Made by a program: the position numbers and the translations under genes. The notes below the pieces were generated by a model. The model was given only the letters and a program-made list of their open reading frames with translations. It searched no databases and was not told the origin of the DNA. From Apoda limacodes (lineage: Eukaryota; Arthropoda; Insecta; Lepidoptera; Limacodidae), in assembly GCA_946406115.1 (NCBI GenBank), contig OX291545.1:2108001-2172000 (forward strand): 64,000 nucleotides of DNA, given 5' to 3'. This document shows, piece by piece, positions 22,715-34,063 of the stretch. Positions within the stretch are counted from its first letter, which is position 1. Every line of letters begins with the position of its first letter.

Positions 22715-23897
22715 GGAACTTCTGCCAGTCGTCGTTACCACCACTGCGAAAGACCGATGGTGACTTGGCCCATAGTGAAAAAGAGAAAGCCGATCTATTG
22801 GGCAGTCTCCATGCCGGAAATCTCTATAACACAGCTAGAGGTCCGGCGGGCGTTGTTTTCCCTAGACGTTCATAAGTCGAGTGGGCCAGACGGTATACCA
22901 GCAGTGGTGCTTAAGCAGTGTGCACCTGAGTTATGTCCTGTACTCACGCGCCTCTTCGCGCTTTCCTACCACACTAGGCAATTTCCGTCTTCATGGAAGA
23001 CTGAGAATGTGCACCCGGTGCCCAAAAAGGGCGATAGATCTGATCCATCGAATTACAGGCCTATCGCTATTACCTCTCTCCCCTCTAAGGTGATGGAGCG
23101 TGTGGAAAACTTGGTCCGATTCAACCCTTCAAAGACACAAGTCTGCGCGTTCACCGCTAAGAAAACCCAATTCACTGTAGTCCCACAATTCCAGAACACT
23201 CCCCTTTCCATCTCCAAGAGCATTGGGATCCTTGGTGTTCACATCTCCAGCGATGTTCGGTTCCATCTCGGAATCACTTGCTAGACAAGGTAAAGCTGGT
23301 GTTCAAAAAACTTGGTGTACTCAACAGAGCAAAGCAGTACTTCACGTCGGGGCAAAGGTTGCTGCTTTACAAGTCGCAAGTCCGGTCTCTGGGCGGGTGC
23401 ACCTAGATACCAGCTTGGCCCTTTTGACTCGGTTCAACGACGGGCTGTGAGAATTGTCGACGATCCCAAACTCACTTGCGGTATCGAGCCCCTAAGTATG
23501 AGGAGAGACTTTGCATCCCTGTGTGTGTTCTACCGCTTGTACAATGGGTTGTGTTCTGAGGAATTGTTCGAAATGATGCCCACGGCTACTTTTTACCATC
23601 GCACCGCTCGCCATCGGCAGGGAATTCATTCTCACACTTTAGAACCGAAATGTTCGCGTACAGTGCGGTTTCAGAAAAACTTCCTCCCGCGAACGCTTAG
23701 GTTGTGGAATGAGCTCCCTTTCCAAGGTTTTTTCTAAGGACTACAGTATGGGGTTCTTCAAAAAAGATGTTATTAGATTTCTGAAGGGTCGGCAACGCGC
23801 GAGTGATGCTCTTGGTGTTGCAATGCAAGCGTCCATAGGCTACGGTGACCGCTTACCATCAGGCGGACCGTAGGCTTGTTTGCCACCTTAGTGTACT
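22715..23897 (+). mobile_element. Truncated, rearranged non-LTR retrotransposon (jockey/CR1-like)
   Basis: The plus strand encodes pieces of one ORF2 protein. It opens with SSLPPLRKTDGDL (about 22733). After a frame change comes SSGPDGIPAVVLKQ with TENVHPVPKKGDRSDPSNYR and PIAITSLPSKVMERV, the N-terminal part of the RT domain. The join at about 23104 passes directly into NLVRFNPSKTQ, so the palm core with the catalytic Asp motifs is deleted. Another frame change follows near 23290. The C-terminal region ends in RTVRFQKNFLPRTLRLWNELP. The 3' tail (TAAGGACTACAGTATGGGG to TTTGCCACCTTAG) is the master form of the short tails elsewhere in the window. It lies within a Sox intron, in antisense orientation. 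It cannot encode an active protein. Confidence 0.88.
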
Positions 23898-26800
23898 AAG
23901 AAACTTTCTTAATACGAAGCCTAAAAACAAAAATAGACTTCTAAACACTGATTTCTGTCTAGTAAAATCATTAGGCTTAAACCAATTTACATTATCAAAG
24001 TATGTTGCTTATAAATTTTCAAGCCGTTACCTAAAAGTCTATACCACTAATCCACTAACTCTGTAGCTAATCTTAAAATTATATATGATCATTAGAAATT
24101 TTGCTCTTACTTTCTCTCGCGACGGCGAACAAACAGAGACTGTATATATATACGTTAAGGGTGGAAGTTGTTCGTGTGTATGTATCTCTGTTGCCATTTT
24201 TTGTGGAAACTACTGGACCGATTTAGATGCGGTTTGTTGACTGCCATAACACCTTAGAGAAGGTTCTTACTCATGTGTTACGGATATTGGCCAACGGGGG
24301 CGCAACAAAATATGTGTTTTGAATAATATACAGGACCAACTTTGATTTGGTTAGTTTTATTTTATTTTATTTTATTCAGGACAACAAACAAATGTACAAT
24401 TTATATTACATGTTAAATTAAATTAAAATATTACTTTATGTACATTCTACCACGCTATCCTCATTTTACTAAGTAATGTTTTTACTACATACAAACAATA
24501 GATTATTAAAAATAAAAAAAAGAAAAGAAAAACTGACCATTTATTAAACTGACATTAGATATAGTAAGTCTTACTCAAAATTAACTGCAATGCCTTTCGT
24601 ATACTTTTTTTTAAATGGTATTTTGACGTTGTGAATATATCGATTTCTTCAAATTGTGTGTTATATATGTTCATAAGAACATAGTTCTCATAGTACAAGT
24701 TCATAGTTGTATTACATAGGTATCATCTTAGAGTAGTTTGTCTGATATGTTTTACAGTTGTAAACCACTAGAGGGCGCTGCACTAGATGTTGTACGGCTA
24801 TATGGCACCAGAGGCCCCGTAGTAAAATTATTTATGTAAAACAGTTAGACTGATATTTCGTCATGAGTTGTTTTGTAATTTTATCACTTGTTTGATTTCG
24901 TCTAACTCACTGTTAAAAATGTGCTGATTTTTGAGTCAAACACAGTAAGAGCCGGGATAGACCGTAGTCTTAAGCCGCAAGCTAAAAATTGGTCACGAAG
25001 ATCTTTATTCTAATTTAAGCAATAATTATGTTTAAAAATGGGCATGCTCGCTCTTCCAGTAACGAAATATTTGGTGCTTATATCGCTTTTGAAATTAGCT
25101 ACTTTTTAAATGTACGAATAACAGTTCGTTTAATGTTGTGTGTCTTAAATTATGGCAATATTGTGAGTTATAAATAAATTAGCATTATACTATAGAATTG
25201 TAAATATAAACATTATTAGCCTAATACCAGTCTAATTTTATTAAAATAAGTTGGCAATATCGGAATTTAATCCACTGTGGTATCGTTATACTGTTCACTT
25301 TATACGTCTTTACCGTATACATTTGCCTATAACCAAAAATACATATTTCATTGAATATTGAAAGAAAATTTCATTTGAATAATCATATTGTGAAATACAT
25401 TTTGAACCTTTTTAGTACAACATAAAGTTTTTTGTTGGCTCGCATGTTATGTGTGTTGGTGGTGCACAGAGTATTGTGTACGCTCAGAGACACAAATCAC
25501 ACTCGACAAAGGTTTCGAATAAAGCCTCGAATTTTAATTTTTTTTAATGAAGTGAGTCGTGTGCACACAATATTGTGTGAAAAATATCGTTTACAGAGGT
25601 TACACACCGCCGCGTCGTTTGGAAAGTATTTATACTAGTAGTAGTATTTATACTAATAGTGCCTATTCTTTTGTTGCAATGTCCATTATTAGTCATTAAC
25701 AATTATAGTTCAACTTTGTAGAACCTTTTAAGTACTTAATTTTCAGTTTATGCAATAGTAAGTCTTCAATTTTAACTATTCTTATAAGAATGCGTAGATA
25801 TGTGTGTTTATGTAAATTATGTAATAAACTCATATAAGTGCAACTACGTTTGGTGATGGCAACTACGACCAATATCTTTGTACAATATTTATTACATGTA
25901 TGCGTCTAGTGGCGGTTTGAGGAAGTTATTTCTAAATAAAATTGTAATACCTTTACATAGACCTACCTAAAAATGAAACTTTTTATTTGTATACCTTCCT
26001 AATTTTTTTATAGCACGATATTCCCACTGAAAATCAGCGCTGAGGCAGGTAACTGTTACAGCAAAATGCTGAGTGGGAAATCCTTTTTCGAAGTATTTTT
26101 ATTTTAATTATGTATAACAAATAAAACCTAGTTGTAACGAATGTTAAATGCTTCGCAATAAATATTCTTTCTTCTTCAAATGTTTATATAGTGTTCATGC
26201 TACCTCTTATTGTTAAACCTGTTTACACGACACTTGTCACTGTAGTGGTTGGTTATCTAACCTATATATCTATAAATTATGAACTTCGAAAGTTGACGTT
26301 CATAATATCTGATCAACAATTTCTGTAGAACATTTTAAACGTTTAATTTAAAGCATCCACCACAATAACTTTTTTAGCGAGTGTACTAATTTACTGTTAT
26401 TTGAATATATATAAAAACCTGATATGTGCGGGTGCCATTAACTTGATTTATTACGTGTTATATCGCATCAAACCCCTTTCCTAGGGGTTTCATAGCAGTT
26501 CTAAGCTAGGGAAGGAATTCATGTTCAAAGTATTTCATTTTCCTAGAACCTGTGTTTGCTAACCTATAGGTAAGTATAAACCGTCATGACTAAGTATATA
26601 CTTAGTATAACAGATACAGAGTATATACCGTTTAACATAAATAAATTGATTATCAATACAAAGGCTCATAATTCTATGCACCCGTGTGTCAGATACATTA
26701 AGGTTTAACTTACGAGCGTCGGCTTCGTGCTAAATCAGGATTAGCGCGGACGCGAGGCATGAAGCGCTGGGTTTACGGCGGCCTTACACCTCGCCGATGG

Positions 26801-27204
26801 TTTATTGTACCTCAGTACTACACTAAGAGGTCCCCTTTAATGCCTTTATGGAATTTCAAAGTTTGGGTCAATAATATTGTCAAATACGACACCATTTGTT
26901 GTTATATGTTTGTAGGAGTAATAAGAAGGACGCTTTAAATATGTTGGGTAAATGAAGAATAGTGGTGATAGTGAATTGTGATTCTAATATTTTGTTTACT
27001 ACAAGTTAAGAAAAGTTATGTAGCTACCTCCAGATATTAGAGATAAATAAAAAATCTAACTGACTAAAACCTAAAAAACCCACGTATTTGAGCCGCCCCA
27101 ATAGAAGAAGTCCAGGGGGTTTAGATCGAGTTAACGGGTTGGCCATATGGCTGATAGGACAAAGTCACCCGATCCAACGCCCTGCCCCCTTATTCAAGTC
27201 AGTG
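23898..27204. other. Intron sequence with degraded repeats, no gene
   Basis: A repeat-like stretch at 24150-24305 (GGAAACTACTGGACCGATTTAGATGCGGTTTG) has the look of a decayed dispersed element. A (TTTTA)n run lies at 24356-24386. A short repeat at 26020-26095 holds CAGCGCTGAGGCAGGTAACTG and AAATGCTGAGTGGGAAATCC. The 68-codon frame at 25432-25638 has no signature. Confidence 0.45.
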
Positions 27205-27533
27205 TCGTGTTGTAACTTTTTAAATTGACTACTAAAAAAACAAACGTGCGGTAACGTTGTAAGGTGACTACTTAACATATATATGTGTGAGGTAACATTG
27301 TAAGTTGACTACTAAAAAGTACATGTAAAGTGCGGTAACGTTGTAAGTTGACTACTAAAACATTATATGTATATGTGTGAGGTAACTTTGTAAGTTGACT
27401 ACTAAAACATATTTGTATATGAGTGAGGTAACTTTGTAAGTTGACTACTAAAACATATATGTATATGTGTGAGGTAACATTGTAAGTTAACTACTAAAAC
27501 GTATATATAATAATAAATTGACTACTAAAATGA
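27205..27533. repeat. ~46-bp minisatellite, about six diverged copies
   Basis: The unit pattern is GTTGACTACTAAAACATATATGTATATGTGTGAGGTAAC.TTGTAA. The GTTGACTACTAAAA box recurs at intervals of about 44-59 bp from 27224 to 27520. Copies alternate between GTGCGGTAACGTTG and GTGAGGTAAC(A/T)TTG forms. Confidence 0.85.
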
Positions 27534-29424
27534 CCAAATGATATTGCAGCATCAAATCTAAACATATAAAAACTGCAACGCATCCGCAACTGATTTCACG
27601 CCGAATTACCGCACCACCTTCCGCACACCGCCTAATGAGTCGCCGCCTATCGCCAGCTCAACCGTGAAAGCCGCCTAATAACCCTAACACATCCCCGAAA
27701 ACATAAATCATCGATCACTATAATCGAATCCGAAAATCACAATGGTTCGTTATAATCGAGACGTATCCGACCTGTACGCGAAAATGCCTAATCACCATTT
27801 TTAATACCAGGTAAAGTGTTCACTATTTAGACTGCATTGAATGGTAGCTGATTATATTGTTTCCTACCGATTTTAGGGACAGATTCGATACGTTAATCGA
27901 AAAAATATGCCTTTCATCGAATAGTTCGAAGTCTATTAAGGTGGTACAATGGATCTGATGGATCACCCGAAGATATGAGGGGATCGAAGGCTAGCCTTGG
28001 GCTACTGACTCTCCTAAAACTCTCTCCTCGATTAATTAAATAAGATTACCGAGAGCGAAAGTGTCGATCGTGTTTCGATAAAACACTATTGTCTGAACGT
28101 TGAATTCAATTAGTCGATTGAATTTAACGATAATCGTGTTTGGGTAACTTTAAATGGTTTTAAATTGCCCATTCAGAAGCTGGTTTCGTAAGAGCTTCAA
28201 AAAGAACAGAATAACAAGGTTCTCTTTTCTTTACCAGTGGCTTTGTGGACGTTGACGTATGAAAAATGGTTTTGTTCGGTTATTTTGTGGTATTTGTTAA
28301 TATTTGAATGGACATAACTTGATTATAGACGATGCATCGGCCTTTATTGATGCCCTTGGTGTCGAAACCTTACATTTTTAATGGACCTACCAGATATGTA
28401 AAAAGATATACTTACACCCTGTTGTATAAAAACATCAGGAAAAGCGTTAAATTATAGAATGTTAGGAACTTTCAACAGTCCAATTAATGTGCAATTTATT
28501 CTCGCAGCAACCAATGATAGATAAATAATTTTCTATATTTCTATATCTTTTATTTATTTGTTATGTTTCACTAGGAAATTACATCTACTGCGGTGAAGTG
28601 GAGTCCTTTTTCACAACTTATTTTTTTTTCATACCACTAAGGTGGCAAACTAGCTAACGGTTCGTCTAATGGTAAACGATAACCATTTATCGCTTAAAAG
28701 ACTAATCAATAAAGTTTCGGTGATTTGACGGCTGGTTTCTTAAAAGACTTCAGTGTAGTTACAGTAATACACTTCACACATACACATTTCTCGATTATTC
28801 AAAAGACTAAAAAATATTATCAGCTATTATGACTGGTGGTACCTTTGAGGACTGTAAAAGAGACTTGGGTTCTACTCCAATTTCTTTATTAACGTAGACT
28901 ACATAATATTATTTGAAAGAGATAACTCGTGTTAATACAATAAAGATACAATGTCCATCTGATTAGGTTTCCAAACAGGATATTACTGGTATTAAAATTA
29001 CATACCTTCGATTTTCTGATAACCATAGACTTTGAGTTCTGTAATCTGTCCTATGGACTGCGCAACAGGCTCAAAAAATGGACCATACTTCTGAACGAGA
29101 CAAACCAAACCTGTGGTCTCTTTTCTCTTTCTGTTAACGTCCGCCATTTTGTTTGTTTATGTTTATTTAAACAAGTTGAAAAGAGACAAGGTCTCTTGCA
29201 CTTCTCACAGGTTTGCTTCGTCTCTGTCACACTTTTGGGACCATAAGTACACTTTTTGACGAGAAAAAAATATATGTATAAACCTTAATTAGGTTGATTT
29301 GCTTATAATATAATAGTTTGATTATAAAAACAGTCAGAATAAAAATCTGTCCCTCTATTTTTTGGTTTTAATTCAAATTGTTTAGAAATCTAAGAGAGTG
29401 CTATTTTCTTGATTCCTGTTTCGT
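27534..29424. other. Intron sequence, no gene; possible regulatory stretch
   Basis: 27550-27760 is less AT-rich, non-repetitive and rich in CGCC motifs. A non-LTR tail remnant lies at 28635-28680. No coding frame is recognised. Confidence 0.4.
28635..28680 (-). mobile_element. Non-LTR 3' tail remnant, copy 6
   Basis: CACTAAGGTGGCAAACTAGCTAACGGTTCGTCTAATGGTAA is a diverged reverse complement of the tail end. Confidence 0.6.
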
Positions 29425-29632
29425 CAAATATGTATAAAACTAGCCAAGTAAATTTGCTAATTTCATAGTTCTAAATAAATATTTGATATATTTTATACCG
29501 ACAAAAAACCGAGAAAATCGAGATTTTCAACATGCGGTCACGTGCTGGTGCCTATCGTAAGTGGAACTGTGTTTCTTTGTATGCTTCACTAGTGTAATAT
29601 GTCTTTTTACACTCTATTTTGCTAGGGTATGC
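29425..29632 (+). repeat. Inverted repeat pair, left copy
   Basis: It shares TTTGCTAATTTCATAGTTCTAA, TTTATACCGACAAAAAACCGAG, TGCGGTCACG, GCCTATCGTA and TTGCTAGGGTAT, in this order, with the reverse complement of 32483-32703. Identity looks to be around 80-85 percent by eye. Confidence 0.75.
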
Positions 29633-31229
29633 CTTACGAAACCTTACTATAAGAAAGACAAAAACAAAACCTTCCAACTTTTTAGACAACAAACAAAATC
29701 TTCTTTCTCCATCTAAACGTCTTTCACTACTTGCCCCTTAAATAAAATAGTCCCGATTAAAACGCTACTTGACACACAAACTTGGACAATTACGTCTCGC
29801 GATCGCAGCGCCCTCACCCTCCGATTTAAAACTCCTCCATCTTCCCTCGGCCCTCTATTTGACATTTAATCTCGTGGATGTGACGTAGATGTTGTTAAAC
29901 ACGCCGGTTACTAGAGGGTTATTTTTTTTTAACGATTATTAGGGCGGGATTTAGGGGATTTTGTTTCTAGTTTATTGGATTAGAAAATGAGCGGTTTGGA
30001 TAAATGTAAAAAAATAAAATTTTTTGCAATTTAACTTGCGACTCACTTCCGTGTACCGATTTAATTAGCCTATTATATTTCGATATAATTTCATAAACCA
30101 GAAAAGTGAAAGTTTATGATATTTTTTTTATGTACATAGGTCTACACCAGAGATTTCACATTAGTTTTTAAACAATGCTGGATTGTTTACAATTAAATGT
30201 ATAACTTAGGGCATTAAGAAAGTAATTTAGTATTTTTTATTAATAAAACATTAACAGCCCATGATATAAAATAGACAGTCTGTAGCCTACCTCTCAAAAA
30301 GAACATGTAATTTAAATACATTATTATAAAAAACATAAACATTAACATAATATTATTTTTTAAAAGTAAGGTTCGGAACAAAACCAATAAATAAAACTTT
30401 AGATACTACTTTCCAGGTGGCCTATTTTTGTTGTACATTGCTTCTAAACACCATGGTTTTTGAAAGCTAGCTTCGGGCTTAAGAAGAAGGATATCCCGTA
30501 ATAGACTGGAAGTTTGAAATGCTCCTGGTATACGCAAACTTTATTTTACATTTCCGTTAATTTTAAAATCATAGACAAAACTAGACGTTAGTGTTACGGA
30601 ATTTAAAGATAACATTTTACAAATCTTAATAATAAAAAAGACTATATGCGTGTTTCTGTTCTATTATTGCGAATTTATCAAAGGGAGGTTGCACGTAATA
30701 ATTTTACATATGATTAAAGTTTTCATCACAACAGGTACAAAGATTAATATATCCATAACAAAGCATTCCATTTCGTATATTGCACACCGGAACAAATGAT
30801 TCTCCGGCGAATGGTTCCGACCCTTACACCGGCACTAATTCACCATCGTAGGCCAAAATTCACTAAGAAATATGCCAAATGTGACTTTGACGACGTGATT
30901 AAATAGACAGTAGCGCCTCTCTTCTACGAAAAGATAAGTTTGTGCTCTCCTATTGTTTACACTGGTGAGTGGTGAGTCGTCACTAAATGATTAGCAAGCA
31001 TCGTGGGGGCGAAGCCCTAGCGAAGACTTTGCCCCTCGGATACGGATGAAGCGATTACGGCGCCATCTGTCGTGTGAAGTGGAGATTCCGTAATGGAGAT
31101 TTAGTACCGGTGTAATTTGTTTGTAGTGGTGTGTTAAGATGTTAAGGTGTCTTGTAAAAAAACAACGAAATTAGGAGATAAATATTTAACTGTTGAAAGT
31201 AAATTCTAAGAAAAAATAAACTACAGAAA
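29633..31229. other. Intron sequence between inverted copies, no gene
   Basis: 29740-29900 is GC-richer and not obviously repetitive. The rest is AT-rich. No frame has a recognisable product. Confidence 0.4.
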
Positions 31230-31340
31230 TTTAAGACTTGTATGATATTGTAGATATTTAAGACTTGTATGATATTGTAGATATTTAAGACTTGTATGAT
31301 ATTGTAGATATTTAAGACTTGTATGATATTGTAGATATTT
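31230..31340. repeat. 27-bp tandem repeat, four copies
   Basis: Units start at 31230, 31257, 31284 and 31311 with ATTTAAGACTTGTATGATAT and are nearly identical. Because 27 is a multiple of three, the minus strand stays open across them and reads a repeated NIYNIIQVL, which is probably incidental. Confidence 0.9.
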
Positions 31341-32482
31341 TCAACCGAAATCAATATTAAAGGTTAAGCCTTATGTATATTATGTAGTTTGAAAATGTAA
31401 AGAACTTTTTAAACCCGAACATTGATAACTAAAATAAAATAACTCATTTTTATTTAAATTTCCGACTGGCACAAAAAAAAGAATGCGCCATAAATTTAAT
31501 TTAAATCGACATTTGAACGCAGCGAATTTGCGGCAAAATTATCCAAACAATTTTTATATTGTCAGTACCGTGTGATGCTCGAACAAACAGAAGAAAAATC
31601 CTAAAGTTCGGATTTGGAGATGTCCTGATAGGTACCGAAAACGGAAGTGTTCCTTTATTTGCATTTAATATAGCAACATTCCAAATAAATAGTAATGATA
31701 AGTGGCGGTTTACGAAAATCTTCCAAAGAGGTGCCAATTAATGAGACTATCTAAAATAATAATTAATGAGACTATGTGAAAGAATAATTGTTTTGTTAAA
31801 TGTACATCAGAGTGACATTTTTACACACATTTCATATATCCAAGACGCGCTGTGCGTTGCAGTCGTAGAGATCTATGCGGCACACACTTAGGCGAATTAA
31901 AGCACTAAATGCCTGTAGTGAGGTGGTAAGTGGACACCAACTTGCATTTCGTGTTACGGCAATGTCGCTTTGCACGAACATTGTACATACTCGTACTTTC
32001 ATTTTGAGAGATATAGCCATGTTGCCCTGCAGGCCCATTGGCATTGGCCCATTATTTAAAAACAGTATATTACCCTTAGTATACAGAAATTTCCAGTTCT
32101 TAACAAGTTTAGTTTTTTAGATTAGATTTATATTTTACCTCTAACAAAAATGTCCAAATACTCAAAATATTGACGACCTCCTATTTTTTATTTTTGAATA
32201 TTAAAAATAAATACAATATCTCCTTTTTATGTATGGGACGGGACTCCTGACAAAGAATTGATCTGTATTTTCATTTTAATGTTCGATTTTTGGTAGACAT
32301 TCAGATTTAGATTCAGATTCTACAGACATTGTACATAAAATGTCGTAATTTCAGGGGACTAACTGTCGACAACAATTCCAATTCCAATCGTACGGCAATC
32401 TTAAATTACCTCGTATAAAAGCCAACACTTAAATATTTACATTGCAATTACATTTGGTAATGAATAATCTTAAGGCTATGGT

Positions 32483-32703
32483 ATACCCTAGCAAAAATGT
32501 GCCATTTCGACCAGTGTACAAAGACATATTGAAGCATATAAAGACACACAGGTCCACGTACGATAGGCGCTAGCCCGTGACCGCACGTTGAGCAACTCGA
32601 TTTGCTCGGTTTTTTGTCGGTATAAAATTGAAATATTTACTTAGAACTATGAAATTAGCAAATTCACTTATTTATGAAATAACATTTGTTAAAAGTTAGC
32701 CAA
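32483..32703 (-). repeat. Inverted repeat pair, right copy
   Basis: Reverse-complement partner of 29425-29632, including CTCGGTTTTTTGTCGGTATAAAAT and TTAGAACTATGAAATTAGCAAAT. About 2.85 kb separates the two. Confidence 0.75.
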
Positions 32704-32884
32704 AATGTCGATAAATTCGTAACGTAGCGCTCCCACTCTACAAAAATCTAATATAAAGAGTAAACTCTCACAAGCTAGTTACACGCTACTGCTGCCGAAT
32801 CTTCAAAAGCGCCGCTTCAGAAAAGATAACGAAACATAAATGCTCATTAATTATGAATGGGTCTCAGTTTCGGTACCTACAGCT

Positions 32885-33540
32885 GCCGTTAACTTACAGG
32901 TAAGATAGAGGTGTTTTTGATAGTTTTTGCACAAATCGATATTTCACGGTAAACTTACTCTAATTTTGATGTGATTATCAAAATTAATTTGTTGACGGTT
33001 TAGGTATTTTTCCATATTTGTAACTTGGTTCCCTCATAAATAAAATGATTAAATTCGTCCTATTATGTGGTAACAGATCTTAAAGAATAGTAATGAGAAA
33101 ATTTCAGACAAATACGCACCATGGAGCGGTAAGTTAAAATGACTCATCTTGACTCGTTGGGAGACATTTCAAATTTTAATTAAATTAAATGATAATTAAA
33201 TTGATTTAAAAGAAATTTTATTTTGTACAGAACATTGCATCTTCTTCTTTTTAATTAAAATTTAAGGCTATTCCTCTACATACATCGATATCATGCTTAT
33301 AAATATAACCTAATAATTAAAAAAATGTCGAAGTCATCTTATAATTTTACCACTCGAATGAAGTAGCAAATTCGGCAAATTAGGCTTATTAATTAGGGGC
33401 GTACAAAGGTTTCGGTTCGGTTGGGGCAACACCAGGTGAGATAGAGGTGTTATCGGTAATTATGGATCAGTCGATATTTCACGGCAACTTATCCTAATTT
33501 TGATGAAATTGCCCCAATCGGTGTAGAGGTTTTTTCTAAT
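32885..33540. repeat. Two related direct repeats
   Basis: The segments at about 32898-32975 and 33432-33510 both contain CAGGT(A/G)AGATAGAGGTGTT, TCGATATTTCACGG and TAATTTTGATG in the same order, with small indels. This fits two copies of one short dispersed repeat. Confidence 0.6.
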
Positions 33541-33639
33541 ATATAGAAGATTATGCTATAGAGCATAAGTGCCTAATATAAAAAAAATATAGGTGGAAAT
33601 GTTATCTCGAACTGAATATTAGAAAAACGGGTATCCTCC

Positions 33640-33730
33640 TTACCAGCCTTATACATCCCCACTGTTGGGGCACAGCCTCTCCTGAAAAGGACGATTCTCG
33701 AACCTCCGCCCCTCAGGACGTGAGGAGAAA
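33640..33730. repeat. Lepidopteran repeat fragment
   Basis: CATCCCCACTGTTGGGGCACAGCCTCTCCTG followed by CGAACCTCCGCCCCTCAGGACGTGAGGAG resembles a common lepidopteran retroelement 3' fragment of the 'cactgctgggcacagcctctcct' type. Confidence 0.5.
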
Positions 33731-33920
33731 ACGAAACCTCTAAGGCCACCACCGACTAGTAAAACGTGTGCAGTCTGGGAAATTATTATCGGCAATCTAT
33801 ACTATAGTAAGACTATAAAAGAGTTTTCCAGTAAATAATATTTAAATAAACACCGGTTAGAAATTACTCTAACCTGGCTAGGCTAGGCTAATGAAGTTAT
33901 AGATTGGAGTCTGTACTTAC

Positions 33921-34063
33921 TTGTGCACTGGGTGTGAGGGCAGCAGAGATGGCATTCTGCTGCGCTGCCGCCGCCGCTGCCGCAGCCATGCTGGCACCGA
34001 GGGGTCCGTACGCAGCCCCGTAGTACCCTCCCATTGCCTGACCCATGCCACCTCCCGCCATTC
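33921..34063 (-). CDS. Sox21b: Sox21-class gene, middle exon: Gly/Ala-rich linker
   Basis: This 143-nt exon of the same Sox gene follows the HMG exon across a 27.4-kb intron. The acceptor is TTAGCAG just above 34063 and the donor is a perfect GTAAGT at 33920-33915. It begins in phase 1, so the split Gly codon joins the upstream exon, and ends in phase 0. It encodes about 47 residues: a GMAGGGMGQAMGG stretch, a YYGAAYG segment, an eight-Ala run, then AISAALTPSAQ. Low-complexity Gly/Ala linkers of this kind are usual between the HMG box and the C-terminal region of insect SoxB proteins. There is no independent domain. If the donor were not used, the frame would read only six more codons before a stop, giving a truncated protein; nothing in the sequence says this happens. 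Confidence 0.87.

Larger units (their letters stand above)
21694..33920 (-). other. 12.2-kb Sox intron (overview)
   Basis: The phase-0 intron has a GTAAGT donor at 33920 and a CAG acceptor at 21694. It contains a scrambled non-LTR element (22715-23897), a 46-bp minisatellite (27205-27533), a non-LTR tail remnant (28635-28680), two inverted ~200-bp repeat copies (29425-29632 and 32483-32703), a 27-bp array (31230-31340) and two related direct repeats (32885 and 33415). Open frames at 31501-31741 and 31832-32120 overlap on both strands and have no recognisable signature. Confidence 0.8.

Noticed and set aside
31501..32120. Four small frames on both strands
   Set aside because: They overlap each other antisense and show no conserved motif or splice partners.
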